Below are positions 15,652 to 24,087 of a DNA stretch of 64,000 nt, one piece after another. The stretch spans positions 62,001 through 126,000 of the forward strand of contig NZ_JAILYN010000003.1 of NCBI RefSeq assembly GCF_019795155.1. The letters are read 5' to 3'. Both the position numbers and the translations under genes were made by a program. The first letter of the stretch is position 1. Each line of letters starts with the position of its first letter. The DNA is from Marinobacterium arenosum (GTDB lineage: Bacteria > Pseudomonadota > Gammaproteobacteria > Pseudomonadales > Balneatricaceae). Under the pieces are notes generated by a model that worked only from the letters and a program-made list of their open reading frames with translations, was not told where the DNA came from and ran no database searches.

Positions 15652-16893
15652 ATGAATATGAAAGAACTGCTGAACCGCTATGAGAACACGCCGCCGGAGG
15701 TGGTGTTCGAATGGCATGATTCCGAAACCGAAGCCTGTGGCTGGGTGGTGATCAACTCGCTGCGTGGCGGTGCGGCCGGTGGCGGCACCCGGATGCGCGC
15801 CGGGCTGGACCGCCACGAGGTGGAATCGCTGGCCAAGACCATGGAGGTGAAATTCACCGTCTCCGGGCCGGCTATCGGCGGTGCTAAATCCGGTATCAAT
15901 TTCGATCCGGCCGACCCGCGCAAGCACGGCGTGCTGCAGCGCTGGTACAAGGCGGTGGCACCGCTGCTGAAAGCCTACTACGGTACCGGCGGCGACCTGA
16001 ACGTCGACGAGGTGCACGAGGTGATCCCGATCACCGAGAGCCTCGGTCTCTGGCATCCGCAGGAAGGTGTGGTCAACGGCCACTTCGAGCCGTCGGTCAG
16101 CGAACAGATCCAGAAAGTCGGCCAGCTGCGCATGGGTGTCTCCAAGATCGTCGAGGACCCGAAGTTCACGCCGGACCACGAGCGCAAGTACAAGGTTGCC
16201 GACCTGGTGACCGGCTGGGGTGTATCTGAATCCGTCCGCCAGTTCTACGACATCTACAAGGGCGACCTGGCCGGCAAGCGGGTGATCGTGCAGGGCTGGG
16301 GCAATGTCGGCTCCGCAGCCGCCTACTACCTGACCCAGGCGGGCGCCAAGCTGGTCGGTATTATCGATATCAACGGCGGTCTGATCGACGTTGAAGGGCT
16401 GGATGCCGAGGCGGTCAAGCAGCTGTTCATGAACAAGCAGAATAACCGCCTGGTGGCGGAAAATATGCTGTCGTTCGAAGAAGTTAACGCCAAGATCTGG
16501 GATGTTGAGGCGGATATCTTCCTGCCATGCGCGGCTTCACGGCTGGTCAGCCAGGAGCAGATCGGCCGGCTGATCGATGCCGGCCTGGAAGTGGTGTCCT
16601 GCGGCGCCAACGTACCGTTCAAGGACCCGGAGATCTTCTACGGCCCGGTCTACGAATATGCCGACGAGCGGATCAGCGTGATCCCGGACTTTATCGCCAA
16701 CTGCGGTATGGCGCGGGTGTTCGCGTTCCTGATGCAGAACGATATCGAGATCTCCGACGAGGCGATCTTCAACGATGTCACCGACACCATCCAGAAGGCA
16801 CTGATTCGCTGTCATAACCGCTCGAATGAGACTAAAGGACTAGCCCGCACCGCCTTTGAAATTTCACTGAAGGAGTTGACAGCCAACGTCTAG
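15652..16893 (+). CDS. Glu/Leu/Phe/Val dehydrogenase family protein
   Basis: A 413-residue amino-acid dehydrogenase. The catalytic region shows PAIGGAKSGINFDP (about residues 77-90) and GTGGDLNVDEV; the Rossmann centre is VIVQGWGNVGSAAAY (about 210-224). It would catalyse reversible NAD(P)-linked oxidative deamination in the cytosol. The protein is close to the length of glutamate dehydrogenases and longer than Bacillus leucine dehydrogenases, and the substrate cannot be fixed from motifs. The start at 15652 is followed by a second in-frame ATG at 15658; AAGAAAGAAGAG lies upstream. Followed by a nested hairpin and the NSS transporter gene. Confidence 0.85.
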   Translation: MNMKELLNRYENTPPEVVFEWHDSETEACGWVVINSLRGGAAGGGTRMRAGLDRHEVESLAKTMEVKFTVSGPAIGGAKSGINFDPADPRKHGVLQRWYKAVAPLLKAYYGTGGDLNVDEVHEVIPITESLGLWHPQEGVVNGHFEPSVSEQIQKVGQLRMGVSKIVEDPKFTPDHERKYKVADLVTGWGVSESVRQFYDIYKGDLAGKRVIVQGWGNVGSAAAYYLTQAGAKLVGIIDINGGLIDVEGLDAEAVKQLFMNKQNNRLVAENMLSFEEVNAKIWDVEADIFLPCAASRLVSQEQIGRLIDAGLEVVSCGANVPFKDPEIFYGPVYEYADERISVIPDFIANCGMARVFAFLMQNDIEISDEAIFNDVTDTIQKALIRCHNRSNETKGLARTAFEISLKELTANV

Positions 16894-16900
16894 CTCACGA

Positions 16901-16963
16901 TGATCCATGCCCTTCGCTGCGCCACCCCGTGATCCGGATGGCGCAGCGGTTGTATATGGATCA
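16901..16963. repeat. Nested inverted repeat after dehydrogenase gene
   Basis: Outer arms TGATCCAT (16901-16908)/ATGGATCA (16956-16963) flank an inner perfect 10-base stem CGCTGCGCCA (16915-16924)/TGGCGCAGCG (16939-16948). It begins eight bases after the stop codon. The two-level design resembles the structure on the other side of this gene, though the sequences differ. No U tract. Confidence 0.6.
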
Positions 16964-17025
16964 GGTGGCACCGCCCATAAAGCACCGCTACCCGAAAAAT
17001 ACACAAAAATAAGAAGGTATTTACC

Positions 17026-18432
17026 ATGTCGCAAGCAAGTAGCCTCGCCGCTGGTTCAGCATCCGCTGAAGCAACCTCCGCTGCCGGTCGTGTGCAGTGG
17101 TCCACCCGAATGGCCTTCATCCTGGCCGCCGCCGGCTCCGCCGTCGGTCTGGGTAACATCTGGAAGTTCCCTTACATCACTGGTGAAAACGGTGGCGGTG
17201 CTTTCGTACTCGTTTACCTGGCCTGTATCCTGATCATCGGTATTCCTGTGATGATGGCCGAAATCGCGCTCGGCCGTCGCGGCCGTCACAACCCGGCACA
17301 GGGCATCAGCTCTATCGTCAAAGAAGCGGGCGCGCACCCGTTCTGGAAAATTATCGGCGGCATGGCGTTGCTGGCCGGTTTCATGATTCTCTGCTTCTAC
17401 AGCATCATCGCCGGCTGGGCGTTCGCCTATGTGCCGAAAGCGGCCTCCGGGGCCTTCGTCGGTGCCTCCGCCGATGAGATCGGCGCGATGTTCGGCGGCA
17501 TGCTGGCCGACCCGGTCGGCCTGACCATCTGGGGTACTTTGGTACTGGCCATCACCATGTGGATCGTCAGCCGTGGTCTGCAGGGCGGTCTGGAAAAGGC
17601 GATCAACACCCTGATGCCGGGCCTGCTGGTGCTGCTGCTGGTGATGGTCGGTTATGCGATGAGCACCGATCACTTCGAGCACGGCCTGGAGTTCCTGTTC
17701 GCCGCCGACTTCAGCAAGCTGACCGCGAGCAGCGTGCTGGTCGCGCTGGGTCACGCGTTCTTCACCCTGAGCCTGGCGTCCGGCGCCATCATGACTTACG
17801 GTTCCTACCTGCCGAAGAACGTCTCCATCGTTAAAACCTCGCTGCTGATCGCCTTTATGGACACCGCCGTGGCGCTGCTGGCCGGTCTGGCGATCTTCCC
17901 GCTGGTATTTGCCAACGGTCTGGAGCCGGGCGCTGGTCCGGGTCTGATCTTCGTGACCCTGCCGATCGCCTTCGGCCAGATGCCGTTCGGTACAGCGTTC
18001 GGCGCGATCTTCTTCATTCTGCTGGCGGTGGCGGCACTGACCTCCGCTATCTCGCTGCTGGAGCCGACCGTCTCCTGGATGACCGAGAAGTTCGACATGA
18101 GCCGGGCCAAGGCCTGCGCACTGACCGGCCTGTTGCTGTGGGTTGGCGGTATCGGCGTGGTGCTGTCGCTGAATATCGGTGCCGAGTGGACGCTGTTCGG
18201 CAAGACCTTCTTCGATATGCTGGACTACCTGACCGCCAACTGGATGATGCCGCTGGGCGGCCTGATGATGGCGATCTTCTGTGGCTGGGTGCTGTCCCGA
18301 GAAACCACCATCGACGAGATGGGCATGGGCAAGGGGCTGCTGTACAAGGCCTGGTTGTTCACCCTGCGCTACGTATCGCCGATCGCCATTATCGTGGTGT
18401 TCCTGAACGCGCTGGGCGTCATCCAGCTGTAA
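17026..18432 (+). CDS. Neurotransmitter:sodium symporter (NSS) family amino-acid transporter
   Basis: A 468-residue inner-membrane transporter of the LeuT/TnaT family with about 11-12 membrane segments. The NSS hallmark is clear near the N-terminus: WSTRMAFILAAAGSAVGLGN and then IWKFPYITGENGGGAFV, which carry the unwound TM1 substrate and sodium site. Family members import hydrophobic or aromatic amino acids with Na+. The dehydrogenase gene directly upstream could act on the imported amino acid. A strong terminator follows. Substrate is not determinable from sequence. Confidence 0.93.
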   Translation: MSQASSLAAGSASAEATSAAGRVQWSTRMAFILAAAGSAVGLGNIWKFPYITGENGGGAFVLVYLACILIIGIPVMMAEIALGRRGRHNPAQGISSIVKEAGAHPFWKIIGGMALLAGFMILCFYSIIAGWAFAYVPKAASGAFVGASADEIGAMFGGMLADPVGLTIWGTLVLAITMWIVSRGLQGGLEKAINTLMPGLLVLLLVMVGYAMSTDHFEHGLEFLFAADFSKLTASSVLVALGHAFFTLSLASGAIMTYGSYLPKNVSIVKTSLLIAFMDTAVALLAGLAIFPLVFANGLEPGAGPGLIFVTLPIAFGQMPFGTAFGAIFFILLAVAALTSAISLLEPTVSWMTEKFDMSRAKACALTGLLLWVGGIGVVLSLNIGAEWTLFGKTFFDMLDYLTANWMMPLGGLMMAIFCGWVLSRETTIDEMGMGKGLLYKAWLFTLRYVSPIAIIVVFLNALGVIQL

Positions 18433-18456
18433 GTTCAGACTTATCCGTAGTTCGCA

Positions 18457-18485
18457 AAGCCCCGGCCGATGCCGGGGCTTTTTCG
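18457..18485 (+). terminator. Rho-independent terminator after NSS gene
   Basis: AAGCCCCGGC-CGAT-GCCGGGGCTT forms a perfect ten-base stem and runs into five T residues. Confidence 0.92.
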
Positions 18486-18622
18486 TGTCGGTCTAGCGGC
18501 TAGCATCGCCACCTATAGCGAATGCCGTCGCGACAGGCGCGGCGCTATAATCAGCGGGGATGTTTGCCGGGAGGCGGATAACCGGCGTGTTTTGGCTATG
18601 GAATGTTTCTGGCCGGTGCGGG

Positions 18623-19318
18623 ATGGCGCTGGAACCTGTGAGGAATAAACGGAAATTGAAAGGACTGCTTAGCTCGATCATCGAGTTTGTTACCCTGGCT
18701 GGACTGATGATACTGGTGCCGGCCGTGGTGGCTGCCGATATCTTCTTGATCGGCTATGGCACCTCGGAACAGTCGCTTACCCAGATCAGCCAGGCGCTAC
18801 TGCTGCTGCTGACCATGTGGCTGTTTGCCCGGGAGGCGGTGCGCCAGCCGGCGGCGCGCGGCATGCTGGTGCTCGGCGCGGGGTTCTTCGGTTGCATGCT
18901 GATTCGTGAGTGCGATGGCTACCTGGATGCCATCGCCCATGGTTTCTGGCAGTACCCGGCGATCGCCCTGGCATTGATGGCGATACTCTATGCCCGGCGC
19001 TGCCGCGGTACCGTGATGGCGCCGATGAGCGCGTATATGACCAGCCGGCCCTATCCCTATCTGCTGATCGGGCTGGTGGTGGTACTGGTGTTCAGCCGTA
19101 TTTTCGGTACCGGCCACCTGTGGAAAGCGGTGATGCAGGTCAGCTATGACAACGAATACAAGTCGATGATCCAGGAGGCCCTGGAGCTGCTGGGCTATGT
19201 GCTGATCGCCTACGGTGCATGCCGCGCGTTCCTGGGCCGGGCCAAACCGGTGCTGGCGCCGGTCTCTACGTCAGGCCGCGCCCACGCGGAGTCGATGATG
19301 GCTGGCCTGCCGGAGTAA
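18623..19318 (+). CDS. Hypothetical multi-pass membrane protein
   Basis: About 231 residues from the ATG beginning MALEPVRNKRKLKG; a longer frame reaches 18560 but its extra residues (GRRITGVFWLW) have no ribosome site. Roughly five hydrophobic segments are visible (about 16-40, 48-66, 77-88, 98-115, 140-160) and a basic N-terminus precedes the first. No family is recognised and no catalytic motif stands out. It is alone between the NSS terminator and the hydrolase gene on the same strand. Confidence 0.65.
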   Translation: MALEPVRNKRKLKGLLSSIIEFVTLAGLMILVPAVVAADIFLIGYGTSEQSLTQISQALLLLLTMWLFAREAVRQPAARGMLVLGAGFFGCMLIRECDGYLDAIAHGFWQYPAIALALMAILYARRCRGTVMAPMSAYMTSRPYPYLLIGLVVVLVFSRIFGTGHLWKAVMQVSYDNEYKSMIQEALELLGYVLIAYGACRAFLGRAKPVLAPVSTSGRAHAESMMAGLPE

Positions 19319-19466
19319 ACCTGCTGCGGGCCGCTCTGGCTGGTGGCTGTTTCCTATACTGAAGCGGGGCGAGCCCGATTGCCGATAGCCGCAGTGGCGG
19401 ATATCGGCCAGGTGGTGCCGACAGCATCGTCCCGCGCTTCAGCCATCAGCCATTCAGGTCGTGAGC

Positions 19467-20111
19467 ATGCCCAGCATCCGCTACAGGGAGCAGGTTGAGA
19501 TCGCCATGGAGGGTACGATCCATCTGGGAATTCAGCGTCTGCCGCCCGATCCGGTCGGCTTGGTGCTGTTCGCCCACGGTAGCGGTAGCAGCCGGCTGAG
19601 TTCGCGCAACAACTACGTGGCCGAGTTGCTGGCGGAGCGGCGGATCGGCTCGTTGCTGTTCGATCTGCTGACCGAGCGGGAAGACCGGGTCTATGCCAGC
19701 CGCTTCGATATCGATCTGCTGAGCCGGCGGCTGCTGCAGGCGACCGAGTGGGTGTGCCGGCAGCCGGCACCGGGTCCGTTGCCACTGGGCTATTTCGGCG
19801 CCAGTACCGGTGCCGCGGCGGCGCTGCAGGCCGCCGCCGGGTTGCCCGGTCAGGTCGCCGCGGTGGTGTCACGCGGCGGCCGGCCTGACTTGGCGATGCC
19901 TTACCTGGACCGGGTCAAGGCACCGACGCTGTTGCTGGTCGGCGGGCTCGACTACCAGGTGATCGAGTTGAACCGGCAGGCCGAGCAAGCGCTTAGCTGC
20001 CCGAAACAGCTCAGCATCATCCCCGGCGCCACCCATCTGTTCGAGGAGCCGGGTACCTTGGAGCAGGTTGCCCAACAGGCTGGCGACTGGTTTGCAAAAT
20101 ATCTGCACTGA
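19467..20111 (+). CDS. Alpha/beta hydrolase, dienelactone-hydrolase-like
   Basis: A 214-residue cytosolic alpha/beta hydrolase. Visible features are the oxyanion strand VLFAHGSGSSRLS, the nucleophile elbow GYFGASTGAAA, an acid region LLLVGGLDYQVIE and the catalytic His in PGATHLFEE. Enzymes of this size are often annotated as phosphoribosyltransferase-associated or DLH-type hydrolases; the substrate is unknown. The ATG is chosen over a GTG six bases upstream because AGGTC lies at usable spacing only for the ATG. Converges on the LysR gene. Confidence 0.85.
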   Translation: MPSIRYREQVEIAMEGTIHLGIQRLPPDPVGLVLFAHGSGSSRLSSRNNYVAELLAERRIGSLLFDLLTEREDRVYASRFDIDLLSRRLLQATEWVCRQPAPGPLPLGYFGASTGAAAALQAAAGLPGQVAAVVSRGGRPDLAMPYLDRVKAPTLLLVGGLDYQVIELNRQAEQALSCPKQLSIIPGATHLFEEPGTLEQVAQQAGDWFAKYLH

Positions 20112-20127
20112 CTTGCGTTGCCGTTAA

Positions 20128-21120
20128 TCAGACCGATGCCTGCAGGCGCTGGCTCGGATCGAAGCCCAGTTGCTCCAGCAGCGTAAACATCCGTTGTTCG
20201 TCCGCCGCCAGCTGCTGTCCGAGCCAGTTGCGGTAAGTATCCTGCAGGCTCTGAAACTTGCGGCCGGGCTGGCTGAGCAGCATGTAGCAAAGCCCCTCCA
20301 TGATCGGCATCCGAAACGGAATTACCAGCTGGCCGGATGCCAGCCGGTCCAATACGTAGAGTAGATCGCCGACCACCACACCAATACCGTTCTCGGCGGC
20401 AGACAGCGCCATGTCCAGGGTTTCAAATTCGTAGCCCTGTTCGGTATCCAGCGCATCCAAGCCCATCGCCTGCGCCCAGGCCTGCCAGTGGATATGGCCG
20501 TCCAGCCGGGTATGGATCAGCGTCTGGCCGATCAAATCTTCCGGTCGCTCGATCGGTCCGTGCCGCGCCAGGTAATCCGGTGACACCAGTACGCCGAGCC
20601 ACTCCCGGCGCAACAGCTCGCAGTGCAGATCGTCGAATGGGTACTGGCGACAGGCATGGATCACCAGTTCGCCCCCATCGATCTGGATGCGGTCGTTGAT
20701 GGTACGCAGCCAGGTGGTTTCGATATGCAGGTCCAGCTGCGGGTAGCTGCGCCTGAGTTGCTCCATGCGGGGGATCAGCCAGCGTGCCGCGAAGGTCGGG
20801 GGCGCCTGCAGTCGGATCCGGCCTTTCTCGCCCTGTACCTCGTTGACCGCCTGCTGCAGGCAGTCCAGCGCCTGGCTGCAGCGTTGGTAGAACAGCCGGC
20901 CGGCGTCGGTAAGGCTGATCTGGTGGCCTTCACGGACGAACAGCGAAACGCCGAGGAAGGCTTCCAGCCCCTTGATCTGTTTGCTGACGCCGCTCTGGGT
21001 CATCGCCAGCTCCTGACCCGCCAGGGTGAAGCTCAGATGGCGGGCGGCCGCCTCGAATACGCGAATCGATTGCTGGGCCGGTAGCCGTTGGTAGCGCCCA
21101 GGTGGATGACTAATGGTCAT
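20128..21120 (-). CDS. LysR-family regulator, GcvA-like
   Basis: A 330-residue LysR-type regulator. The helix-turn-helix (about residues 18-75) contains SFTLAGQELAMTQSGVSKQI, and the linker and GRIRLQAPPTFAARWLIPRM region are typical of the GcvA/AmpR-like subgroup. It is divergent from the aminotransferase-YkvI gene pair with 83 bases between starts, so it is the likely regulator of that pair, sensing an amino acid or keto acid. Family secure; target inferred. Confidence 0.92.
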   Translation of the reverse strand: MTISHPPGRYQRLPAQQSIRVFEAAARHLSFTLAGQELAMTQSGVSKQIKGLEAFLGVSLFVREGHQISLTDAGRLFYQRCSQALDCLQQAVNEVQGEKGRIRLQAPPTFAARWLIPRMEQLRRSYPQLDLHIETTWLRTINDRIQIDGGELVIHACRQYPFDDLHCELLRREWLGVLVSPDYLARHGPIERPEDLIGQTLIHTRLDGHIHWQAWAQAMGLDALDTEQGYEFETLDMALSAAENGIGVVVGDLLYVLDRLASGQLVIPFRMPIMEGLCYMLLSQPGRKFQSLQDTYRNWLGQQLAADEQRMFTLLEQLGFDPSQRLQASV

Positions 21121-21203
21121 GCTTGGATAACCAGAACTCGTTTGTTGGTGATCACTCCCTTGCTTAGGCTCAAGGTTCCTTAAACGGAACAGGGAGAAGA
21201 GTC

Positions 21204-22058
21204 ATGATAACTGAAAAATCAAGCTGTCCGGCATATTTCAACGGTCGCTACATGGCCCTCGACGAGGTTGCCATATCGCCGTTGGACCGCGGCTTTCTGC
21301 TCGGTGACAGCATCTACGAGGTCATTCCTGTTTATCATGGGGTGGGGCTGGGCGCCGAACGCCATTGGCAGCGGCTGATGGCGGGGTTGCAGGCGGTGGG
21401 AATCGAGTCGCCCTATGCACTGTCCGACTGGCCGGGAGTGGCGGCACCGCTGCTGTCGGCCGATGAACCGGCCCAGATGCTCTACGTTCAGGTGACCCGT
21501 GGCGTGGAGGGCAGCCGCAAGCATCGCTTCCCGGTACTGGCGGAACCGACCGTACTGCTGTTCTCGACATCTTTTCAGCCACCGATCGACGGCAGTTATG
21601 CCGGCTGTGCCGGCCACCTGCAGGCCGACCTGCGCTGGCAACGCTGCAACGTCAAGTCCACCAGCCTGATGGGCAACGTGCTTGCTTATCGCCAGCTATA
21701 CACGGACGGGGTAGCCGATGACGAGGCGCTGCTGGTGCGTGACGGCCGGGTGGTGGAAGCGCCGAGCAGCAACCTGTTCATTGCCTGCGATGGCGTAATC
21801 CGGACCCCGCCGCTGGACAACATCCTGCCCGGCGTCAGCCGTAGCCTGGTGATCGAGCTGGCTCGTGGCGAAGGGCTCAAGGTTATAGAGCAGGCGCCGG
21901 ATATCGCCCAGCTAACGGCGGCGGACGAGGTCTGGGTGACCAACTCCTACGAGGAGTTGAAACCGATCGTAACTGTCGATGGCGATCCGATCGGATCTGG
22001 CCGGCCGGGACCGGTTTGGCGCTGCTTGCTGGAGCGCTACCAGGCGCTTAAACGCTGA
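21204..22058 (+). CDS. Class IV PLP aminotransferase, D-amino-acid aminotransferase-like
   Basis: A 284-residue fold-type IV PLP enzyme, like D-alanine aminotransferase and branched-chain aminotransferase. PLP Lys151 lies in RCNVKSTSLMGNVLA, close to the DIKS-LNLLGNVLA form of D-amino-acid aminotransferases; the glutamate of RVVEAPSSNLF and the phosphate-binding residues of LPGVSRSLV are also present. It probably interconverts D-amino acids and 2-oxo acids in the cytosol. Fifty bases downstream is a YkvI-type membrane carrier, and a LysR gene is divergent. AGGGAG precedes the ATG. 4-amino-4-deoxychorismate lyase is an alternative but less likely. Confidence 0.85.
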   Translation: MITEKSSCPAYFNGRYMALDEVAISPLDRGFLLGDSIYEVIPVYHGVGLGAERHWQRLMAGLQAVGIESPYALSDWPGVAAPLLSADEPAQMLYVQVTRGVEGSRKHRFPVLAEPTVLLFSTSFQPPIDGSYAGCAGHLQADLRWQRCNVKSTSLMGNVLAYRQLYTDGVADDEALLVRDGRVVEAPSSNLFIACDGVIRTPPLDNILPGVSRSLVIELARGEGLKVIEQAPDIAQLTAADEVWVTNSYEELKPIVTVDGDPIGSGRPGPVWRCLLERYQALKR

Positions 22059-22108
22059 TGCTGCAAGAGATCCCCCCTAGTTTGAAAAAATAAAAATAAG
22101 AGGTCTTT

Positions 22109-23227
22109 ATGAACGCAACGCTTTTTCAAAGGATTCTGTTGCCGGGTTTTATCCTGCAATCGGTACTGATCGGTGGCGGCTATGCCACCGGACGGGAACT
22201 GGTCGAGTTTTTTCTCAGTTCCGGACCGCTCGGCGGCCTGCTGGGCATCCTGGTGGCGACGGGCGTCTTCAGCCTGATCAGCATGCTGACCTTCGAACTG
22301 GCCCGGATGACTCGTAGCTACAGCTATCGAAGCTTTTTCAACCAGCTGCTGGGGCGCGGCTGGTTTCTCTATGAGCTGGCCTATTTCGCGCTGGGTATCC
22401 TGGTGCTGGCGGTGATCGGTTCAGCGGCCGGCCAAGTGGTGGCTGATCACCTGCAGATCAGCAGCACGTCGGGTACCGTCGTTCTGATGGTGGCAATCTG
22501 CGTGCTGGTGGCCTGGGGCACCAAACTGATCGAGAAGGTGCTGGCCGGTTGGTCGTTCCTGCTTTACGCCACCTATGCGGCATTCGTCTATCTCTACCTG
22601 AGCGAGCAGGGGGATGCGCTGGGCGACAAGCTATTCGGTGGCGAGGTGACCGGTGATTGGCTGGTCAATGCGATCAAGTATGTGGGCTACAACGTTGCCG
22701 CACTGCCGCTGATCCTGTTCTGTGTACGGCATATGGCTAGCCGGCAGGATGCGATCCGGGCCGGCATGTTGGCGGGGCCGCTGGCGATGCTGCCGGCGCT
22801 GGTGTTCTACCTGGCGATGGTGTCGGGCTCTGCCGAGGTGGCCCAGGCGGCGGTGCCGTCGGATTTCATGATCGGGCAGCTGGATGCGCCCTGGCTGCAG
22901 GCGATCTTCTATGTGGTGCTGTTCGGTACCTTCGTCGAGACCGGCTCCGCCTTTATCCATGCGATGAACGAACGGATTGCCGAGGTCTATCAGGAACGGC
23001 AACGGGTGATGCCGAAAGGGCTACGGCCATTGATCGCCGCACTGGCGCTGGTGCTGTCGATCTACCTGGCGCAGGTGGTCGGACTGGTCGGCTTGATCGG
23101 CGGTGGTTACGGCACCCTGACCTGGTTGTTCGTCGCGCTGTTTGTTCTGCCGTTGCTCAGCTATGGCAGTTACCGGATATTCATCAAACCGTTACAGGCG
23201 ACCGGGGGGCAGCCTGCCTCAGGGTAA
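22109..23227 (+). CDS. YkvI-family membrane transporter
   Basis: A 372-residue polytopic protein with about ten membrane segments, resembling COG3949/YkvI proteins of the APC/LeuT-fold group. The N-terminal GFILQSVLIGGGYATGRELVEFF region has the glycine-rich unwound-helix form expected for a substrate site, and GTFVETGSAFIHAMNERI is a conserved later segment. It would sit in the inner membrane; the substrate is unknown, but pairing with a D-amino-acid-aminotransferase-like gene suggests an amino acid. AAGAGG precedes the ATG. A terminator follows. Confidence 0.82.
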   Translation: MNATLFQRILLPGFILQSVLIGGGYATGRELVEFFLSSGPLGGLLGILVATGVFSLISMLTFELARMTRSYSYRSFFNQLLGRGWFLYELAYFALGILVLAVIGSAAGQVVADHLQISSTSGTVVLMVAICVLVAWGTKLIEKVLAGWSFLLYATYAAFVYLYLSEQGDALGDKLFGGEVTGDWLVNAIKYVGYNVAALPLILFCVRHMASRQDAIRAGMLAGPLAMLPALVFYLAMVSGSAEVAQAAVPSDFMIGQLDAPWLQAIFYVVLFGTFVETGSAFIHAMNERIAEVYQERQRVMPKGLRPLIAALALVLSIYLAQVVGLVGLIGGGYGTLTWLFVALFVLPLLSYGSYRIFIKPLQATGGQPASG

Positions 23228-23258
23228 GACTGCAGCGGAATAGTTGGTTTGAAACGAG

Positions 23259-23283
23259 AAGGGGGCCGCTTTGGCCCCCTTTT
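23259..23283. terminator. Terminator after ykvI-like gene, convergent with aap operon
   Basis: AAGGGGGCC-GCTTT-GGCCCCCTT forms a nine-base stem followed by T residues on the plus strand. It lies between convergent stop codons and could also serve the minus-strand aap transcript weakly, since only short A runs precede it. Confidence 0.88.
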
Positions 23284-23305
23284 GCGTGGTCCCGCCAGAA
23301 TACCG

Positions 23306-24070
23306 TCAGTGGTTGAGGATCTGGCTCAGGAACAGCTTGGTACGTTCATGTTCCGGGTTGTTGAAGAAGGCGTGCGGTTCGTTCTCTTCGATGATCTGGC
23401 CGCTGTCCATGAAGATCACCCGGTCGGCGACGGTCTTGGCAAAACCCATCTCGTGGGTCACGCAGAGCATGGTCATCCCCTCCCGGGCCAGCTCGATCAT
23501 CACGTCCAGTACCTCCTTGATCATCTCCGGGTCGAGCGCCGAGGTCGGTTCGTCGAACAGCATCACGTCCGGGTTCATGCACAGCGAGCGAGCGATCGCC
23601 ACGCGCTGCTGCTGACCGCCGGACAACTGGCCGGGATACTTCTTCGCCTGCTCCGGGATCTTGACCCGCTCCAGGTATTTCATGGCGGTCGCTTCCGCCT
23701 CCTTGCGGGGCACCTTCTTGACCCAGATCGGCGCCAGCACGCAGTTCTCCAGTACCGTCAGGTGGGGGAACAGGTTGAAGTGCTGGAACACCATACCGAC
23801 ATCCTTGCGGACCGACTCGATCTGCTTGACGTCCTCGGTCAGGTGGCGGCCGTTGACGATGATCTCGCCCTGCTGGTGTTCCTCCAGCCGGTTGATGCAG
23901 CGGATCATGGTCGACTTGCCGGAGCCGGACGGGCCGCAGATGACGATCCGCTCGCCTTTCTTCACCTGCAGATTGATGTTTTTCAGCACATGGAACTCGC
24001 CGTACCACTTGTTGAGGTTACGCAGCTCTACCGCCAACTCATTGTCTACTCGATTCTGTGGTTCACTCAT
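23306..24070 (-). CDS. aapP: Amino-acid ABC transporter ATP-binding protein
   Basis: A 254-residue ABC ATPase of the polar amino-acid group. Walker A is GPSGSGKST, the signature is QLSGGQQQR, Walker B is DVMLFDEPT and the switch histidine lies in CVTHEMGFA. It drives the AapQM permease pair at the inner face of the membrane. Last gene of the minus-strand aapJQMP operon, 17 bases after aapM. GGAG lies upstream of the ATG. The full order J-Q-M-P identifies the general L-amino-acid importer type. Confidence 0.95.
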   Translation of the reverse strand: MSEPQNRVDNELAVELRNLNKWYGEFHVLKNINLQVKKGERIVICGPSGSGKSTMIRCINRLEEHQQGEIIVNGRHLTEDVKQIESVRKDVGMVFQHFNLFPHLTVLENCVLAPIWVKKVPRKEAEATAMKYLERVKIPEQAKKYPGQLSGGQQQRVAIARSLCMNPDVMLFDEPTSALDPEMIKEVLDVMIELAREGMTMLCVTHEMGFAKTVADRVIFMDSGQIIEENEPHAFFNNPEHERTKLFLSQILNH

Positions 24071-24087
24071 TGTCTAACTCTCCAGCT

